Shown piece after piece: positions 25,411-37,847 of a stretch of 64,000 bases of DNA. The stretch comes from Styela clava. Taxonomy: Eukaryota > Chordata > Ascidiacea > Stolidobranchia > Styelidae. The stretch lies in contig NC_135251.1 of assembly GCF_964204865.1 (NCBI RefSeq), positions 30,542,943 to 30,606,942 of the forward strand. Direction: 5' to 3'. The position numbers and the translations under genes were made by a program. Position 1 is the stretch's first letter. Each line of letters starts with the position of its first letter. Under the pieces are notes generated by a model. It did not search any database. It was not told the origin of the DNA and saw only the letters and a program-made list of their open reading frames with translations.

Positions 25411-26655
25411 CAGGGGTGTCAAACTTGCGGCCCGCGGGCCGCATTGGGCCCAGAGCACTTCCAATGCGGCCCTCGAACGCTTAAGAATAATTGTAAAATT
25501 TTGTAAGTTATTTTTTATCTAAATGTAATACATTTTTCAACCTTTTGAAGTGAATCGGTTGTTCAAACAGAAAACGACAATTTACTAAAAGTAGTTTTGG
25601 AAAATTATTTTTTTTTGTTTGCAGTTTGATCCAATTATGGATATACCGCCAGCTAGCAAAAGAATACTTGAAAAAAAAAAATTCAGGATTAAATAGAACG
25701 CAAAGTACACGAAGAAAGAGGCATTTTTGAAAAAAAAATGGAAGTTGCAATATTTGTACATTTCTTCAAATTCTTGAGCACATTGTTTAATTTGTCACAT
25801 TTCCATCAGTACAATGAAAGAATACAATATAAGTAGACATTATTAGAATAAGCTCAGCAGTCAATATGACTATTTCAAAAATCAACTTCGAACGAAATTT
25901 TTTTATGTGTTTGTATATTATCATATGTGTTTATATATTATCATAATTATGAGACTACCTAGTTAGCCTACTAAAAATCAATATCAATCATAACTCAAAC
26001 GGTCCTATGCCACGTAATGATAGGAAATGTGGCGAGAAATGTCTGGTCCGAAAAGTCAGTCATTTGTTTGTTTACTGATCTATACATGAAATGATAAACA
26101 TAATATTTTTGCATTACTAAAATCAATTAAACATTCCCAACGATCCAGATCAACCGATGATCATGTGACCTCGTTAATTAGAGTAGGTACTGTAAAATCA
26201 TCTCAGCCTGATAAGCTGGTGGCACAAAAGAAATGCCAAACGTCAGGACATATGTAATAAAAAAAAACATTGATTTTATTCTGTAGTATTTTAGGTCTGT
26301 ATATTTTGAGTCATTTTTAGTGTATTAATTATTCTTTCCTTGTCAAAACTTTGTTCAAAAATGTTTAGGATAGTTGTACATAAAAATTTATGATTTTTCG
26401 TAATAAATACATTAGATTGCAATAATAGTGGAATGCAAAAATGAATATGTAAATGGAATTTGAAATTTAAGAAAATACCAAAACTTCATTCGGATGTTTA
26501 ATTGCATCACAATATATGTCACAAACTACACCTATCTAAAAATATGCTTCAAGTATGCATTATCAAAATATATATATCAAAAACTGTTTGCGGCACTTTG
26601 CACAATTCCCCAAATGCATGACGACCCTCAAAAACCCACGAGTTTGACACCCCTG
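25411..26655. mobile_element. hAT-type non-autonomous transposon (1245 bp) inside the piggyBac remnant
   Basis: Ends are CAGGGGTGTCAAACT on the left and CAGGGGTGTCAAACTCG reversed on the right, with GGCCCGCGG subterminal sequence. A perfect 8-bp TSD, CTCTAGTT, lies at 25403-25410 and 26656-26663. Removing the element and one TSD rejoins the piggyBac coding frame. No transposase ORF is visible. Confidence 0.93.
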
Positions 26656-26791
26656 CTCTAGTTGATGTAATTGTGGATAAGCCATTGCGTTATTTCCGGC
26701 GTTTTGTGACAGAGGAAATGCTGCAACTTCCGACAGAACAAACAAACCTCTACAGCGGCGTCGACAAAATTCGTCGCTCGCGGGTCAAAAT

Positions 26792-27576
26792 TAAGGGTTT
26801 GCAAGCCCTGGCGGGCCGCACATATTTTTAAGAAGTTAAAAAACGAACGGATGGCCGATGAATCACAATTTTTCACTCAGATCGGTAGTTGAAATTTTTA
26901 AGCAGCGCGCGAAGACTGCGACAACTCGTGAACTCAACTTAGTCGTCTTACTTTAAAAAAAAATTAAATGACATTTAATGTGACACTTTTTGTTGTATCA
27001 CGCTTGATACGTTTTTGAAATCCGTCGGCACACTGGATGAAGCCAAGATTGAAACATTTTTTAAATGGGAATCACTAATTAGAGTTCTCAACTTGTTCTT
27101 AGTAATGTTCATTTTCGAAAAAAAATAATTGTTTGCACGCATATGTACTTTTAAATGTCGATGTGACTTTTTTGTGCATGTTTTGTCAAATTTGGATAGG
27201 GTTTTCCTTCAATGAGATAAAATTCAAATAGTGATACATCTCTGGAATCGAGTATAGATTTATTTCCTCATTGCATTGCATCTCGAAAAATTCCATTTGA
27301 ATATTTTCTGCGCCATTGAACCCTTTGCACTTAGCATCAACTTTTTTACGGTTTGTTGCATTTATCTAATTATAATTCAATTATAGGCCCATTGAACGAG
27401 TAATTGAGAATTATATGCTTGTTAGGTTATAATATAATTTAGTCTACACGTGTCTCAGAATAAATTCTGCTATGTAAAGAATATCATCTTCAAAACAGTC
27501 GTTTTGTTACTATAATTCAGTGAAGCGTCGCGGGCCGGATTATTTTACACCGCGGGCCGTAGGTTGCCGACCCTTG
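26792..27576. mobile_element. Older hAT-type element (785 bp) inside the piggyBac remnant
   Basis: The right end reversed reads CAAGGGTCGGCAACCTACGG. The left end (TAAGGGTTTGCAAGCC) is a diverged version. Flanking 8-mers GTCAAAAT and CTCTGAAT agree at five positions. piggyBac coding similarity stops at one end and resumes at the other. More decayed than the neighbouring 25411-26655 element. Confidence 0.65.
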
Positions 27577-28054
27577 CTCTGAATGGAAATTTGGAAAAAA
27601 CATACAAACGGAAATTGAGCATATATTAGGAATGTACTTGAACGTGGGTATAGTGCAGGTGCCTAGTGTAAGTATGTCTTTGGAAACTTCAACCTGTGAG
27701 TAGAGTTACGTCTCGCAACCGTTTTCAAACATTGCTGAGAACTCTGCATTTTGTAGACAATTTGGCTGTTCCAGACAACGACAAACACTCTGATACTTGT
27801 AGGTGTTGCTGACGCGATGACTTGGTAGTCTTTCGCGACTCCTCGTCAATTGCGAACATTTAATTTGTTATTATAACTATTTGTTGACAAAATTTCATGC
27901 ATAACGAAATGAAATATATATCTGAATCTGACAAGCTATGGAAAATTCGTCCATAGCTAACAATGTTCAGAGATGCATGCTTACAGCCGAGGAATACAAC
28001 TCTGTTGACGAGATGATGCGACAATAAAACGGCGCTATACGTCAGTATATTATT

Positions 28055-28068
28055 GGGGGGGGGGGGGG
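28055..28068. repeat. Poly-G tract (14 G)
   Basis: Fourteen consecutive G in otherwise AT-rich DNA at the end of the piggyBac remnant. Confidence 0.9.
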
Positions 28069-28439
28069 ACGGACCTTGAAGCGAAGTTGAATCGGCCGGT
28101 ATTTTCGTCTGGATGAGATCGCATTCCACCTATGACATCATAAGAAACGCCTTTGTCAAATGGTCAATTATGACGATCAGGATGGCTAAACTTACTTCGG
28201 ATGCAACTGAACATGACAAGTATCAACGTGTTCAGCTATGATTCTCCTCGAAATCGCGACATTCAAAATTTTTATACTTAAAATATATTAGTAAAAATAA
28301 TGGGGGTGTTTCAATAGTTGCGTGCGGAATTCCCACAAGGCGTCGTGTTAGATGATTGAGAGCGGTGATTTTTTTAAATACTTTAAAGATCAGATTACGG
28401 CGTGCTTCGAAAAAATATTCATCATATGAAAAAAATATT

Positions 28440-28660
28440 ATATCCGAATCGTAACCGTATACACTCCAAGTAAGCACTTTGAGGCACTTAGGAAGTTGGT
28501 GAGTTCGCTGAAAATATCGTCGAGGGAGTCGATTGATCTTATCAAAAAGCCAGTGTCATCGACGTATTCCTTCAGTTGTGTTTTTTTTTTCCGCGAATGA
28601 TTCCCGGTATGACCCTGTTGCCTAGAATGGCGCGTGTTAGTGGTTCCGCGTTCAAGGTGT
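28440..28660 (-). pseudogene. LINE reverse-transcriptase fragment
   Basis: The minus strand encodes EYVDDTGFLIRS, a variant of the RT catalytic YADD block, followed by SLDDIFSELTNFLSASKCLL as in LINE RT domains. Upstream, in another frame, PLTRAILGNRVIPGIIRGKK resembles the preceding RT block. The two frames join at an A-rich run, a frameshift. It is a short dead remnant of a different LINE lineage from the intact element at 41 kb. Confidence 0.6.
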
Positions 28661-28783
28661 ATGGTCTTCAAGATTGCAGCGAGATGCGCTCATAGGCATC
28701 AGTGGGATTGTAGTGTTCATATGTCAGTTGTTGGTGCACAGATTGGAGATATTCAGCGACCCAGGAGACGGGAAACCACTCTA

Positions 28784-29112
28784 CGCGGCGGTGTGGCTCA
28801 ACGGGCTAAGCGTTAGGAATACGCTCGCCACCGTACCTCTAATTACTCTGCGTGGGTTCGCAGGTTCGAATCTCATGCAGGGATGATTATGTGCGAGAGG
28901 ATTGCTGGACTCCTCGCCGTCGTTGGGTGGTTCACGTAACCGCTGGTCGGTTACGGCTTCCTCCACCATCAAGTCCATGCTTCTGAAAACAATATAACTA
29001 ATCCCATACCCGACTTGGAATGGTAACCGGACGAGAGGCCGTGGTTCGCCATATGGATAAGCCGGCTTTCCTCTCCCCCGGGATAAATATGTAAATCCTA
29101 TCCTACCCTGTA
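28784..29112 (+). mobile_element. tRNA-derived SINE, full-length copy
   Basis: The head carries pol III promoter boxes: A-box TGGCTCAACGG at about 28795 and B-box GGTTCGAATCT at about 28862, inside a tRNA-like sequence. The ~230-bp body contains the conserved stretch CGGTTACGGCTTCC, and the tail ends GTAAATCCTATCCTA. Homologous copies lie near 32.7, 34.2, 39.3, 40.0 and 47.4 kb. Confidence 0.85.
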
Positions 29113-29586
29113 ACTCGGAGTCATAGTGGAAGATATTACCTTACACATACTTATACCACAATGCGTCAGGGGGTAAAGTATTGAGATACAAAATACCCAT
29201 CAATGTGTGTAAGCTACACTTACAGTAGAGCATGTTTTTATTGAAATTGTATTTTCAAAAATCTTGAATACTCCCGAATGATAATTTCAGACTTGTATCT
29301 GGGGCTGAAACTAAAGCTGGATACATCAGTAAAAAGGAAATACCCTCCCAAATAATACACTCAATTGGGTCATATAGGTAGTGTTAAATTTACACCTTAA
29401 TCTGTACTACTATGAAAAACAAACTCTTCTAACACAAAATTCATACGCAAAGATAATTTCTAAACGTATTCAAGTATAAAAATATATGAAAAATATGTAT
29501 ACACAAAACAGGGAAAGTGGAATAGGTTCACAGCGGTACCGGTAGTCACCAACTTTTTTTTTCATGAAATGCAATAGACAGTAACA
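29113..29586. other. 3' flank of FSIP1
   Basis: Probably the 3' UTR of the minus-strand FSIP1 gene. A possible polyadenylation signal (AATAAA on the minus strand) lies near 29237. No other gene. Confidence 0.4.
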
Positions 29587-32500
29587 CTATACCGGAACAG
29601 GAGAAGTTGAAGTAGGACGAAATTCCTCCAAGACAATTGCAGGAAGGTTAGAATTTTCTGTAAGAATAAATCATCAGCATGAATGAATATACCAAATGTT
29701 GAATCAACAAAAAGACTAATTAAAAAAAAAATAACTTCTACAAATAAGAAAACCAACATGAATTTGTTTCTCAATGGAATGTGGACATAAACAAGTCCTT
29801 AGTGCTTACTGCAGTGACCTATAAACAAGACATATCAAGTTGACAGAGGAATGATTCTGTTGAACAAGACTTCGAGAAGCATTGAATAAGAAGATATTCA
29901 TTTTTAAATTAAATACATGTATGTAAAATTTTCGAACACTTCTCACAAAGTTACTTTTCGAATCAGTTGAGCTTGAAATATTACCATACCATAGTAAGAA
30001 AATTTAGCCTATGACCCCCGCTATAAAATAATATTTCTCAAAATATTACGTGCCTACAAGTCCAATTCGTATTAACTTAAAACTGACCAAAAAAAATTCC
30101 AATCGTCTGTAACTGTTACCTCAATTACAAAAAGCTGACCTTTTTTTTGACTCCTCGCAACAGCTCGAAATAAAGGAGAATTTCCCCGATTTTCATCATC
30201 CATATTAGTGACACTCTCGTTAGAACCAACATCGGAAATACCCAAAGACTGCCTTGCCTAGATGAACACAAATACCATATGAGTACACATCATAGTTACA
30301 AAAACACATTCCGGGTTTCCAATCTAGACATTTCCAATTAAATACCTCATCTAACAAATTATCCAAGGTTTCCCGGGATAATACAGGAACAACAGAATTC
30401 ATGAAGCCACTAAATGCAATATCTTCTTCCATTTTATTTGTAGATTCTGATGCCTGTGATTCTGATCGAAAGCAATCCTAAAACAGAAAATATTTTAAAA
30501 AAATGAAACAATATTCAGTGAATTTTATATATTTTCTAATATTCATTAGGGATTGGAAAGAATGAGACTATTGAAAATACTGTTATATACCTCTTGGTAA
30601 TAACTAGTCATAACATATTGTATGAGGATAAAACATCTGATTATGTGTTGATCAAGAAAATTCATTCTTTGTAGCAACTTCTAGTCTCTGAATGAATGTG
30701 GTAATGGTAATTCCATCTTAAACTATGTAATGGTGTTTTGATGAGGCTGCCAATTTGCTTTAGTTATTTTTGAGGTGGGGTGAGAAATAAATTCTAAAAA
30801 GTGGACAGGGCTTTAAAGGTTTGAAAACCACTGACCTAGAGTAAATAAGATAGTGGCCAAATAACATGTCCTTGTTTAACACAATATTATCATACTGGTA
30901 TATCTCTTTCTGTTTTACTTTTGTTACAAATAACAAAAATTTGCAACAGTTTGGAATAGAAAATGTAAAATTGCTCTTCATTATACTTAACTGTTGACGA
31001 AAAAGCATATTAAGGCTAAGACTCTATATTCATCCAAAGTAAATGAAACACCAAAGAAATTTTAACAAAGCAAGCTGATACCTCAGGCACGCTCGACTTC
31101 GAGGTTTACAACAAACGTCTTCCATATGAACAACATCCATAGATTTCATTGTATTGCATACCAGTGTAAGTCAATTGATGATAAAATAGCTTAGCCTGAT
31201 AAGCCTACAATCATCATAACAAACAATATAAAAATAAGTATCAAACGAACCTGAGATGAAAAGCTGCTCAAAATTGAACGCGAAGAAAACCTCGCTGAAC
31301 TTGAAATAGAACATTCTTCAAGCAACTTTTGTAATTGTTCATTACTGAGTTTGGGTGTCGTACCTTCATACTAAAACATAGCAACACCTTTTATCATGAT
31401 ACAACTAAATGTATAACAATTTTTATTGCAAATGGAAGATGCAAGTAAAGCTATAAAATCAACTATTTTCATACTGTCTGCCAATACCACAAAAAAATTA
31501 CATTTTTATCCAAGTTGACCTGTAAGTTCAGGGCGGGAGGAAACACGCATAAATTGAAATTTCTTGAGCACTAGAGCAGTGTTTTTCAACCTTTTTTATC
31601 GTGGTATACCTTTTACAATTTTTCAAGGGCTTTGTATACCTCACAAATACCAATGTTTATTTAAGGCTTAAAAAGACATTGAATTTCAAGCACATATTGT
31701 ACTGCAACATCATCATGCAATCTGATAGGCTAGTGTCCGCAAGTTATAAATTTGACTGACGGCCTTATCGTTAACGGGAATAATGTTCAACGTAAATCAA
31801 ACGAAGTACACGGCAGCCGAAATCACCAACCCAGTCACGTGACCGCATTATCTATATAATTTGTGATGTAACAATGTACTCATGTTGGTTCTTTGCGTAA
31901 TGTCATTTTTATATTTCATTTGCGCCGCATTTGCATTGTTGTCTCCGCTTGAATATTTTATAATTTATTATATCATAATTCAGAATCCCCAACTTAGGCT
32001 GTACACCCTTCGTATACCCTTTATCAGTTGTATACCCAAATTATGGCCCGGCATACACTTGGGTAAACCGTATACCCGGTTGAAGAGCACTGCACTAGAG
32101 CCACCCCTATATGATATAAATTTAAACGGGAGTCAGTACATCTTTACATTCCAATTCCATGGAAGCCAAACAACAACGTAACCAGTCTGCTGTGCTCGCT
32201 TGCTTGCTAATGCTCACTAAGCAATATTTCCTTACCATTTCTTTCCATTCTTGATCAATGTTTTCTAATCTTTGTTGAATTGCCTCTAGATTACTTGAAG
32301 AATCTTGATTGTCATTAAAATATATTTTTTCTCCTAGATGTTCGATATCCTAGAAAAAATGATGAATTATTTAAATGAAATTCTACAGCATGGCACAACA
32401 TACCAATAAAAATAACTATAATTGCAATTTGGGGCTCCAACAATCATATAACAATAAAAAAAACTATTTTTTAGTATTGGAAATATAATCAGAAACAAAA

Positions 32501-35500
32501 ATCCTCATACTCAATATATATTTTATTGAAAAGAAATATGGACAAGTTGATTTTTCATTGCAGTTACGTACCGACAATGCCTTGATTCTCAATAACCTAC
32601 TAGATAACAATTTTATGGAAAAGACATTAATCAAGGAAATAATTAAATAGCTAAACAACTCCAAAAAAATCTTGCAGTCTAAGCTGCTTGACAGTGTGGC
32701 GCATCATGTTATGCATTAGCAGTAAACTTGCCACTCCCACTACACTGCTGATCACTCTACTCAGGTTCATAGACTCGAATCCTATGGAGAATAATTATGA
32801 GCAAGAGGATTCCTCGCAGTTGCAGGGTGATTCATGTAACCGGGGGTCTGTAGAGCTTCCTCTGCTATCAACAAAAAAATGGATAAAGAATGATAACCAG
32901 ACAAGAGGCTGTGGTTTGCCATATGATTACACCGTGTTATCGACTTTCCTCTTCCCTGGAATAATTATGTAAATCCTATCCTACTATCAGACATAGTAAT
33001 TCAAACTTAAAATTTCAATTCTATTGGAGTCAAAATGAAACTCGCAGCAAGAAAGGACTAGTTTCTAATTCTGTGTATTGAGTGACACAGATATGGATGA
33101 AAAAATATGATATGGTGATAACTTTATCTCAGTATTACAGCCAGCTTTTACTTCATATAAAAAGGCTAAAATCCTATATCTAAAGTAGGTTCACTGCTGT
33201 GGTACCAAAGCAACAATGAGTCAAGTCGGTATTTACCTGATTCTGGAATTTCATATCAGTTAGATGTGGTGTTCCACAAATCATTTCAAATTCATCTGAT
33301 GGTAATAATGCTTGGATTTTCTCATCAATTTCTGCTAATCTTTTCATTTGGTCAACATCAGGTTTGTATCCATCTCCCAAAAACAATCCAGGATTTGTGA
33401 TTGCATCGCTTCCTTCCTACAGGTAGGTTAGGAGATATAAAATGTTGTAAACACTAGAATTTAGTCAAGATATATCATCACCACTGTGATAAAAAAAAAA
33501 TTTTCCTGAAAACCTGATCTCAACAGATAAAAAAATTGAGTAACATGGCGAATTACCATTAATAGTTTGCTGCAATGACTAATTCAAAGGTTTGCTGCAA
33601 TATCTTATAATTCGTTTATTACAAGTTATTGAATCTTTATTCTGAACAAGACTGTACAACCCCAGTTTCATAAAGATATAACACCTTTAGAAAAAACGGT
33701 ACCGTAAATTTCTGGTCCATCATTGATACCCAGTTTATTATTACAGCCCAGGTGAGGTGATCAATATATAGTGTTTGAATTGATGGGTTTTACCAGTGAC
33801 ACCATGTCACTACAGTTAGTTCAAAATTTTTTACCATTAAATAAAATTCTGAGTGGATTCTTTAAAAGAAAAAATAAACAAGCCGAACTTTTTTATATTC
33901 ACTTTCAAACTTACCGGTACATGTGTATTAAAACAAAAATACAACATTGTCGAATAGGAAAAAATATTTATATTTTCCTAAAACTTAGTTTTATATTGTT
34001 AAAATACTGACCAAACTTGGAAGGCTGTTTTCAAATTGATCTAGATCAGAAAGTAATTCGTTCAGTCTTTTCTTCTCTTCTTCAGTCATTGATATATAAT
34101 TACCTGCATCTTTTGCAAGCTGGAATAAAATATTATCAAGACTCATTCGATTATTTTGATTTTCATGATGAGTCCTTTTTGCAGTTAAGGATAAGATTTA
34201 CATATTTATCCCGAGGGAGAGGAAAGCCGATTTGACGACTTAACCATATGGCGAACCACGGCCTCTCGTCCGGTTACCATTCCATGTCGGGTATGGGATT
34301 AGTTAGGTATTTGTTTTTCCGAAGCATGGACTTGATGGTGGAGGAAGCCGTAACCGACCAGCGGTTACGTGAACCACCCAACGGCGGCGAGGATTCCAGC
34401 AATCCTCTCGCACATAACTCGTTTCGGTTACAAAGCCGCAGAGCCAATTTTTACTCATTATTCATCATTCTCAATTATGTATAAAAAACATGTACCTGAC
34501 CTGCTTACATCGAACTGCCATGAAAAATATCATCAAAATGGTACACAAACCTCTATATTTCTCTTTATAAAGTCAATTTTCCCATTTTGCGCAGATTTTG
34601 CAGAACTAGACCGTTGTTTTGTATCTGCATTAGTATTCGACCTCCCAGAAGATTTGGTCTCTTCCATGTCATCATATTTATCAAACCGGGGAAGAGAAGC
34701 TGACCCAGGTAATATGTGACTATTTCCATTTTTCTATCATGGAAAATTACGTTAATTGACTATACATTATCAATATGTTCAAAGAGAGATTGTAACTAAG
34801 CCTTTAATGAGATGCAATATTATATCGTGTTTTGTTGAAGTGAGCGACTGTTGATTATAGCAGATTGCCTCGAGATATTGTATGCATTTTATTTTCCAAT
34901 TTATTTACACTGTATTTGACTTTTTCTTCTTTATAATATAGTGTCCAGAGTTATTTTATAGGTGCCGCTGCTCGATAACCACCACTGATTTCCCGCGTCC
35001 TTTTCATCCTGTAATATGGCCTATTTATAATTCATTGCCATTTGCATGTTTGCGCCTATTTAAACTATGGTTATATATAAACTATTTATTAGTGTTTATA
35101 GTGTTCGCAATCAGGCTATTTCTAGACAATATATACAACACGTATCAGCATTTCAGACCTTTACTTACCCGATTAATCAGGGAATACCCTACGAGTTATC
35201 CGATGGGATGGGATTTTCAAACCTGTACCGGTACATTTTATTCTTAAAACATAACTTCCGAGTTTCCAAATTAAATTAGATGACGAATCTTGGGTGTCGC
35301 TGCTCGATAACCAAATTTGGTTCCCCGCGGCTTCCCTTCCCCAGTAAAAATGTGTGTTAAATTTTGTTTATCTTTTGATTTTGTATGTTATTTTTTTGCT
35401 GGTTGGAAAAAATAAAATTGACTATGACTACTATGCTATAAAACAGATGATCAACAGAAAACGAGGTTCCCGTCTGCATTCAAAAGGTATCGAAGTGTCT

Positions 35501-37664
35501 CATTAATAAAATATGGATGAAAATTGTTTAGTAGACTCGATCCCTGATACAATCGTACTATTGTGGGTTGGGTAGAATACACACACATAAAATAACTGAA
35601 GTCAATAAAAAATAAAAAAGTTCAACTGCAAGTTCATGAATATGTGAAACATTTCTATTTCTATTTTTGTAAACATGCACAGACTAAAATTTGTCATTAA
35701 ATCTTGAAAATTAAAGCTAGTAATGAAATGCTGTGTTTCCAATCTTGCCAAATTTTATTTAAAAAATATCAATCAAAGTCATAGCCTATTCCAAACATCT
35801 CACCTCAAAATTGATTTGTGTTGGAAATATGGGAACAAATTCATCTTTATCAAGTCGATCTAACATTTCTGGAAAATGAAAATATTCAAATGATGGAATA
35901 TGCACGAGACTATTTGTGGAGAATGATTTGCATTTCAGACTGTTGACAATCTAACTTTACAGATATTAACAAAGGTCGAAAAAGTTGTAATTTAAGAACA
36001 TCAAGTTTCTTTACAGAAGTCGTTTCTTGCAGTCATAGCTGGTGAATAAATAAATTATCCAGTTTCATCTAAATGCTTACCTTTTTTCACTTGCCTACTA
36101 CTACTACCTGCTTTTAAAATTGAACCTGTTTAGATAGGCATATTTTATTAAATCCCCAACAGAAATGCACATCCTCTAAAATTATCATGCCGATCTCACA
36201 GATGTCTGAGTTAAACGATGAGCGCCACGTATTTTAATATACGGTATTTCACATTCTGTTGGAAGCGTCGAGACTTCTAGTTGAGCCGATGAAGCAATGC
36301 AGATTTGATCAAGCAAATATAAGATACCTTGAAGTTGAGCAGGTGGAGGCATTAGTGCAAGATATTTTCCAATGTTAGCTGTTGTTTCATTTTTTTCTGT
36401 TGTTGATGCCAATTCTTCCAGTAATTGTTTTTGAAATATCAATGTTTGTCTTTTTACCTTATTGAATTATTCAAAAATTATTTAAATCCAGTGCTTTTAT
36501 CAAATACATAAGTTTTGATAAAAATATAATTTAGTTACAGACAATAATAAGGATCTGTAATGCCGAATAGTAAAGACAGTTCAGTATTCCAAAATATAGT
36601 GGCACAACCTCTGGAGTCATCTGGAGGCATTGTATTAATTCAGGACAAGGCAGTTCACAGTTGCATCTTGCATGGAAATGAATGCAAAGCAATTTTATTC
36701 GTGTTACGTATATTTTTCGTATTGATGACTGTTTGTTTTTTGGTTGACAAAATGATGAATATATCTCTCTCTCTCCACAGCCTACAAGTCTTAGGACAAT
36801 TTTGTTCAACATCTATATTGATTTAGATATGCTAACACTGTTTGGTTTTCGGAGATACATCTCAATGTAAAAGTCTCAAAACTAACCTCTTTCTCACGCT
36901 TTGTTTTCTTTAAAAGTATCCTATCATACTTTTTCATCTTTTTAATCAAAGTTTTAAGTTTTTCATCTTCGATATCAGGAACACTATCAGCAAAACTTGA
37001 AGATGTTTTTGGACGACTATCAAGATCTTGAATCTCTTCTTCCTCATTTGAATATTCTTGTGATAAGATCCTGTTTGGTAAATGGTCATGAACAAAATTT
37101 GAACGTTCAACGGGAAAATCCTTCTCCTCACGAGAATCATTATCATCATCAGAAACTTCTTCACTCATAAAAAGACTGTTGAAATTCTAGAAAATAAGTT
37201 GATTCAAAATGCTTAATAATGTAGCAATGGTAAAATCTGAAATCCCCGTACCAGTATCTGATGCAGGAGAAATATTAACAAAGTTGATCACCTTGTTGTA
37301 AATTATTACTGTGTTATGATTTCCTTAAAATAATGCAACATTGATATATAATATAAAAAGTTCAAAAATACTGAAATATTTGAGGTTGAAATCGTTTTGG
37401 TTAGATGTAACATATAACATTCATTCTGACATATTACATCCAGAAAAAGGGCCAAAGTTATTCTCTGATAGGTCAATCCACACAAGATTTGCATTTTTTA
37501 TATAACCCCTAAACCTTATAAAACACAAAGATACCTTCTCAACTTACTTCTTCTGGAGGTAGTATTTCCATAGAACTAGCCATTTCTGATCTAATAGATG
37601 ACCTGGTGTCTGATCTTGATGAAATTGGTAAAAAATCATTGAATTCTCCTCTTGTAATATCCAT
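29587..37664 (-). CDS. FSIP1: Fibrous sheath-interacting protein 1 (FSIP1) orthologue
   Basis: Thirteen exons in coding order: 37548-37664, 36887-37186, 36328-36457, 36081-36110, 35804-35868, 34551-34733, 34012-34119, 33237-33416, 32236-32349, 31251-31370, 30346-30477, 30140-30257, 29587-29657. They sum to 1668 nt (555 residues; human FSIP1 is about 580). Family blocks appear in the human order: LKTLIKKMKKYDRILLKK with a following KREKE (~115-139), FPTQI, DFIKRNIE, then EEEKKRLNELLSDLD, MKRLAEIDEKIQALLPS, LSNEQLQKLLEEC and VVPVLSRETLDNLLDE. The protein is hydrophilic with short coiled coils and an acidic N-terminal third. In mammals FSIP1 binds the AKAP4 fibrous sheath of the sperm tail and is involved in spermatogenesis; a sperm or ciliary role here is inferred. 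The exon 34551-34733 acceptor has a weak pyrimidine tract and is the least certain boundary. Confidence 0.9.
30765..30832. mobile_element. Terminal fragment of a hAT-like element
   Basis: Ends in GGTTTGAAAACCACTG, the reverse of a CAGTGG-type hAT terminus, preceded by TTTTGAGGTGGGG and AAATTCTAAAAAG. The fragment at 47135-47214 shares these internal motifs. The other end was not found. It lies in an FSIP1 intron. Confidence 0.4.
31577..32092. mobile_element. hAT-type non-autonomous element (516 bp) inside an FSIP1 intron
   Basis: Ends are CAGTGTTTTTCAACC and, reversed, CAGTGCTCTTCAACC. A perfect 8-bp TSD, CACTAGAG, lies at 31569-31576 and 32093-32100. Inserted between FSIP1 exons 32236-32349 and 31251-31370. 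The ORF at 31882-32181 crosses its end and is not a gene. Confidence 0.93.
32684..32985 (+). mobile_element. Old diverged copy of the tRNA-derived SINE
   Basis: Recognisable as the same SINE by the degraded B-box (GACTCGAATCCTATG), a diverged body, CAAGAGGCTGTGGTTTGCC and the tail GTAAATCCTATCCTA. Lies in an FSIP1 intron. Confidence 0.65.
34182..34428 (-). mobile_element. 5'-truncated tRNA-derived SINE inside an FSIP1 intron
   Basis: Body and tail are well conserved relative to the 28.8 and 39.3 kb copies, but the tRNA-like head with A and B boxes is missing. Loss of the 5' end fits incomplete target-primed reverse transcription by a LINE. Confidence 0.8.
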
Positions 37665-37847
37665 TATTTAATAACAACTATTTACTGTATTTAAGTCAAA
37701 AATAAAAGATGTTTCCGTAATGAAGTAGGAATCGAATAAAATAACTTAGTCAAAATGTGATGCAAAAAGCTTGATCGAAAATATTACTTTACTCGATTGC
37801 AAGGACTAAGGAGGCAACATAGTATGGGCCTAGTACTACGAATTCAA

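Larger units (their letters stand above)
24995..28050 (+). pseudogene. Decayed piggyBac-like transposase split by two hAT elements
   Basis: Fragments of a piggyBac transposase occur in order. About 25020-25107 encodes an acidic Asn/Ser-rich N-terminal stretch (CNESDDNDARGTCNGSDSS). About 25240-25410 has FRWRKKLFDGPDTTFSGP. 26656-26790 has YFRRFVTEEMLQLPTEQTNLYS. 27580-27680 has TEIEHILGMYLNVGIVQVPS. About 27705-27830 has SRNRFQTLLRTLHFVDN. About 27930-28037 has DKLWKIRP, then a frame change, then EEYNSVDEMMRQ. These are hallmark piggyBac blocks (the last resembles the family's SVDEQM segment). In-frame stops and frame changes occur throughout and the C-terminal half is absent. hAT insertions at 25411-26655 and 26792-27576 interrupt it. 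It is long dead. Confidence 0.8.

Noticed and set aside
28795-28880. Possible tRNA gene (A and B boxes)
   Set aside because: The tRNA-like part is joined to a conserved non-tRNA body and repeated elsewhere, so it is the head of a SINE and not a tRNA gene.
31882-32181. 99-codon + strand ORF
   Set aside because: Crosses the boundary of the hAT element at 31577-32092, so it cannot be a conserved gene.
36531-36826. ORFs on both strands within an FSIP1 intron
   Set aside because: Intronic, without similarity to FSIP1 or any domain, and the FSIP1 exons join without them.
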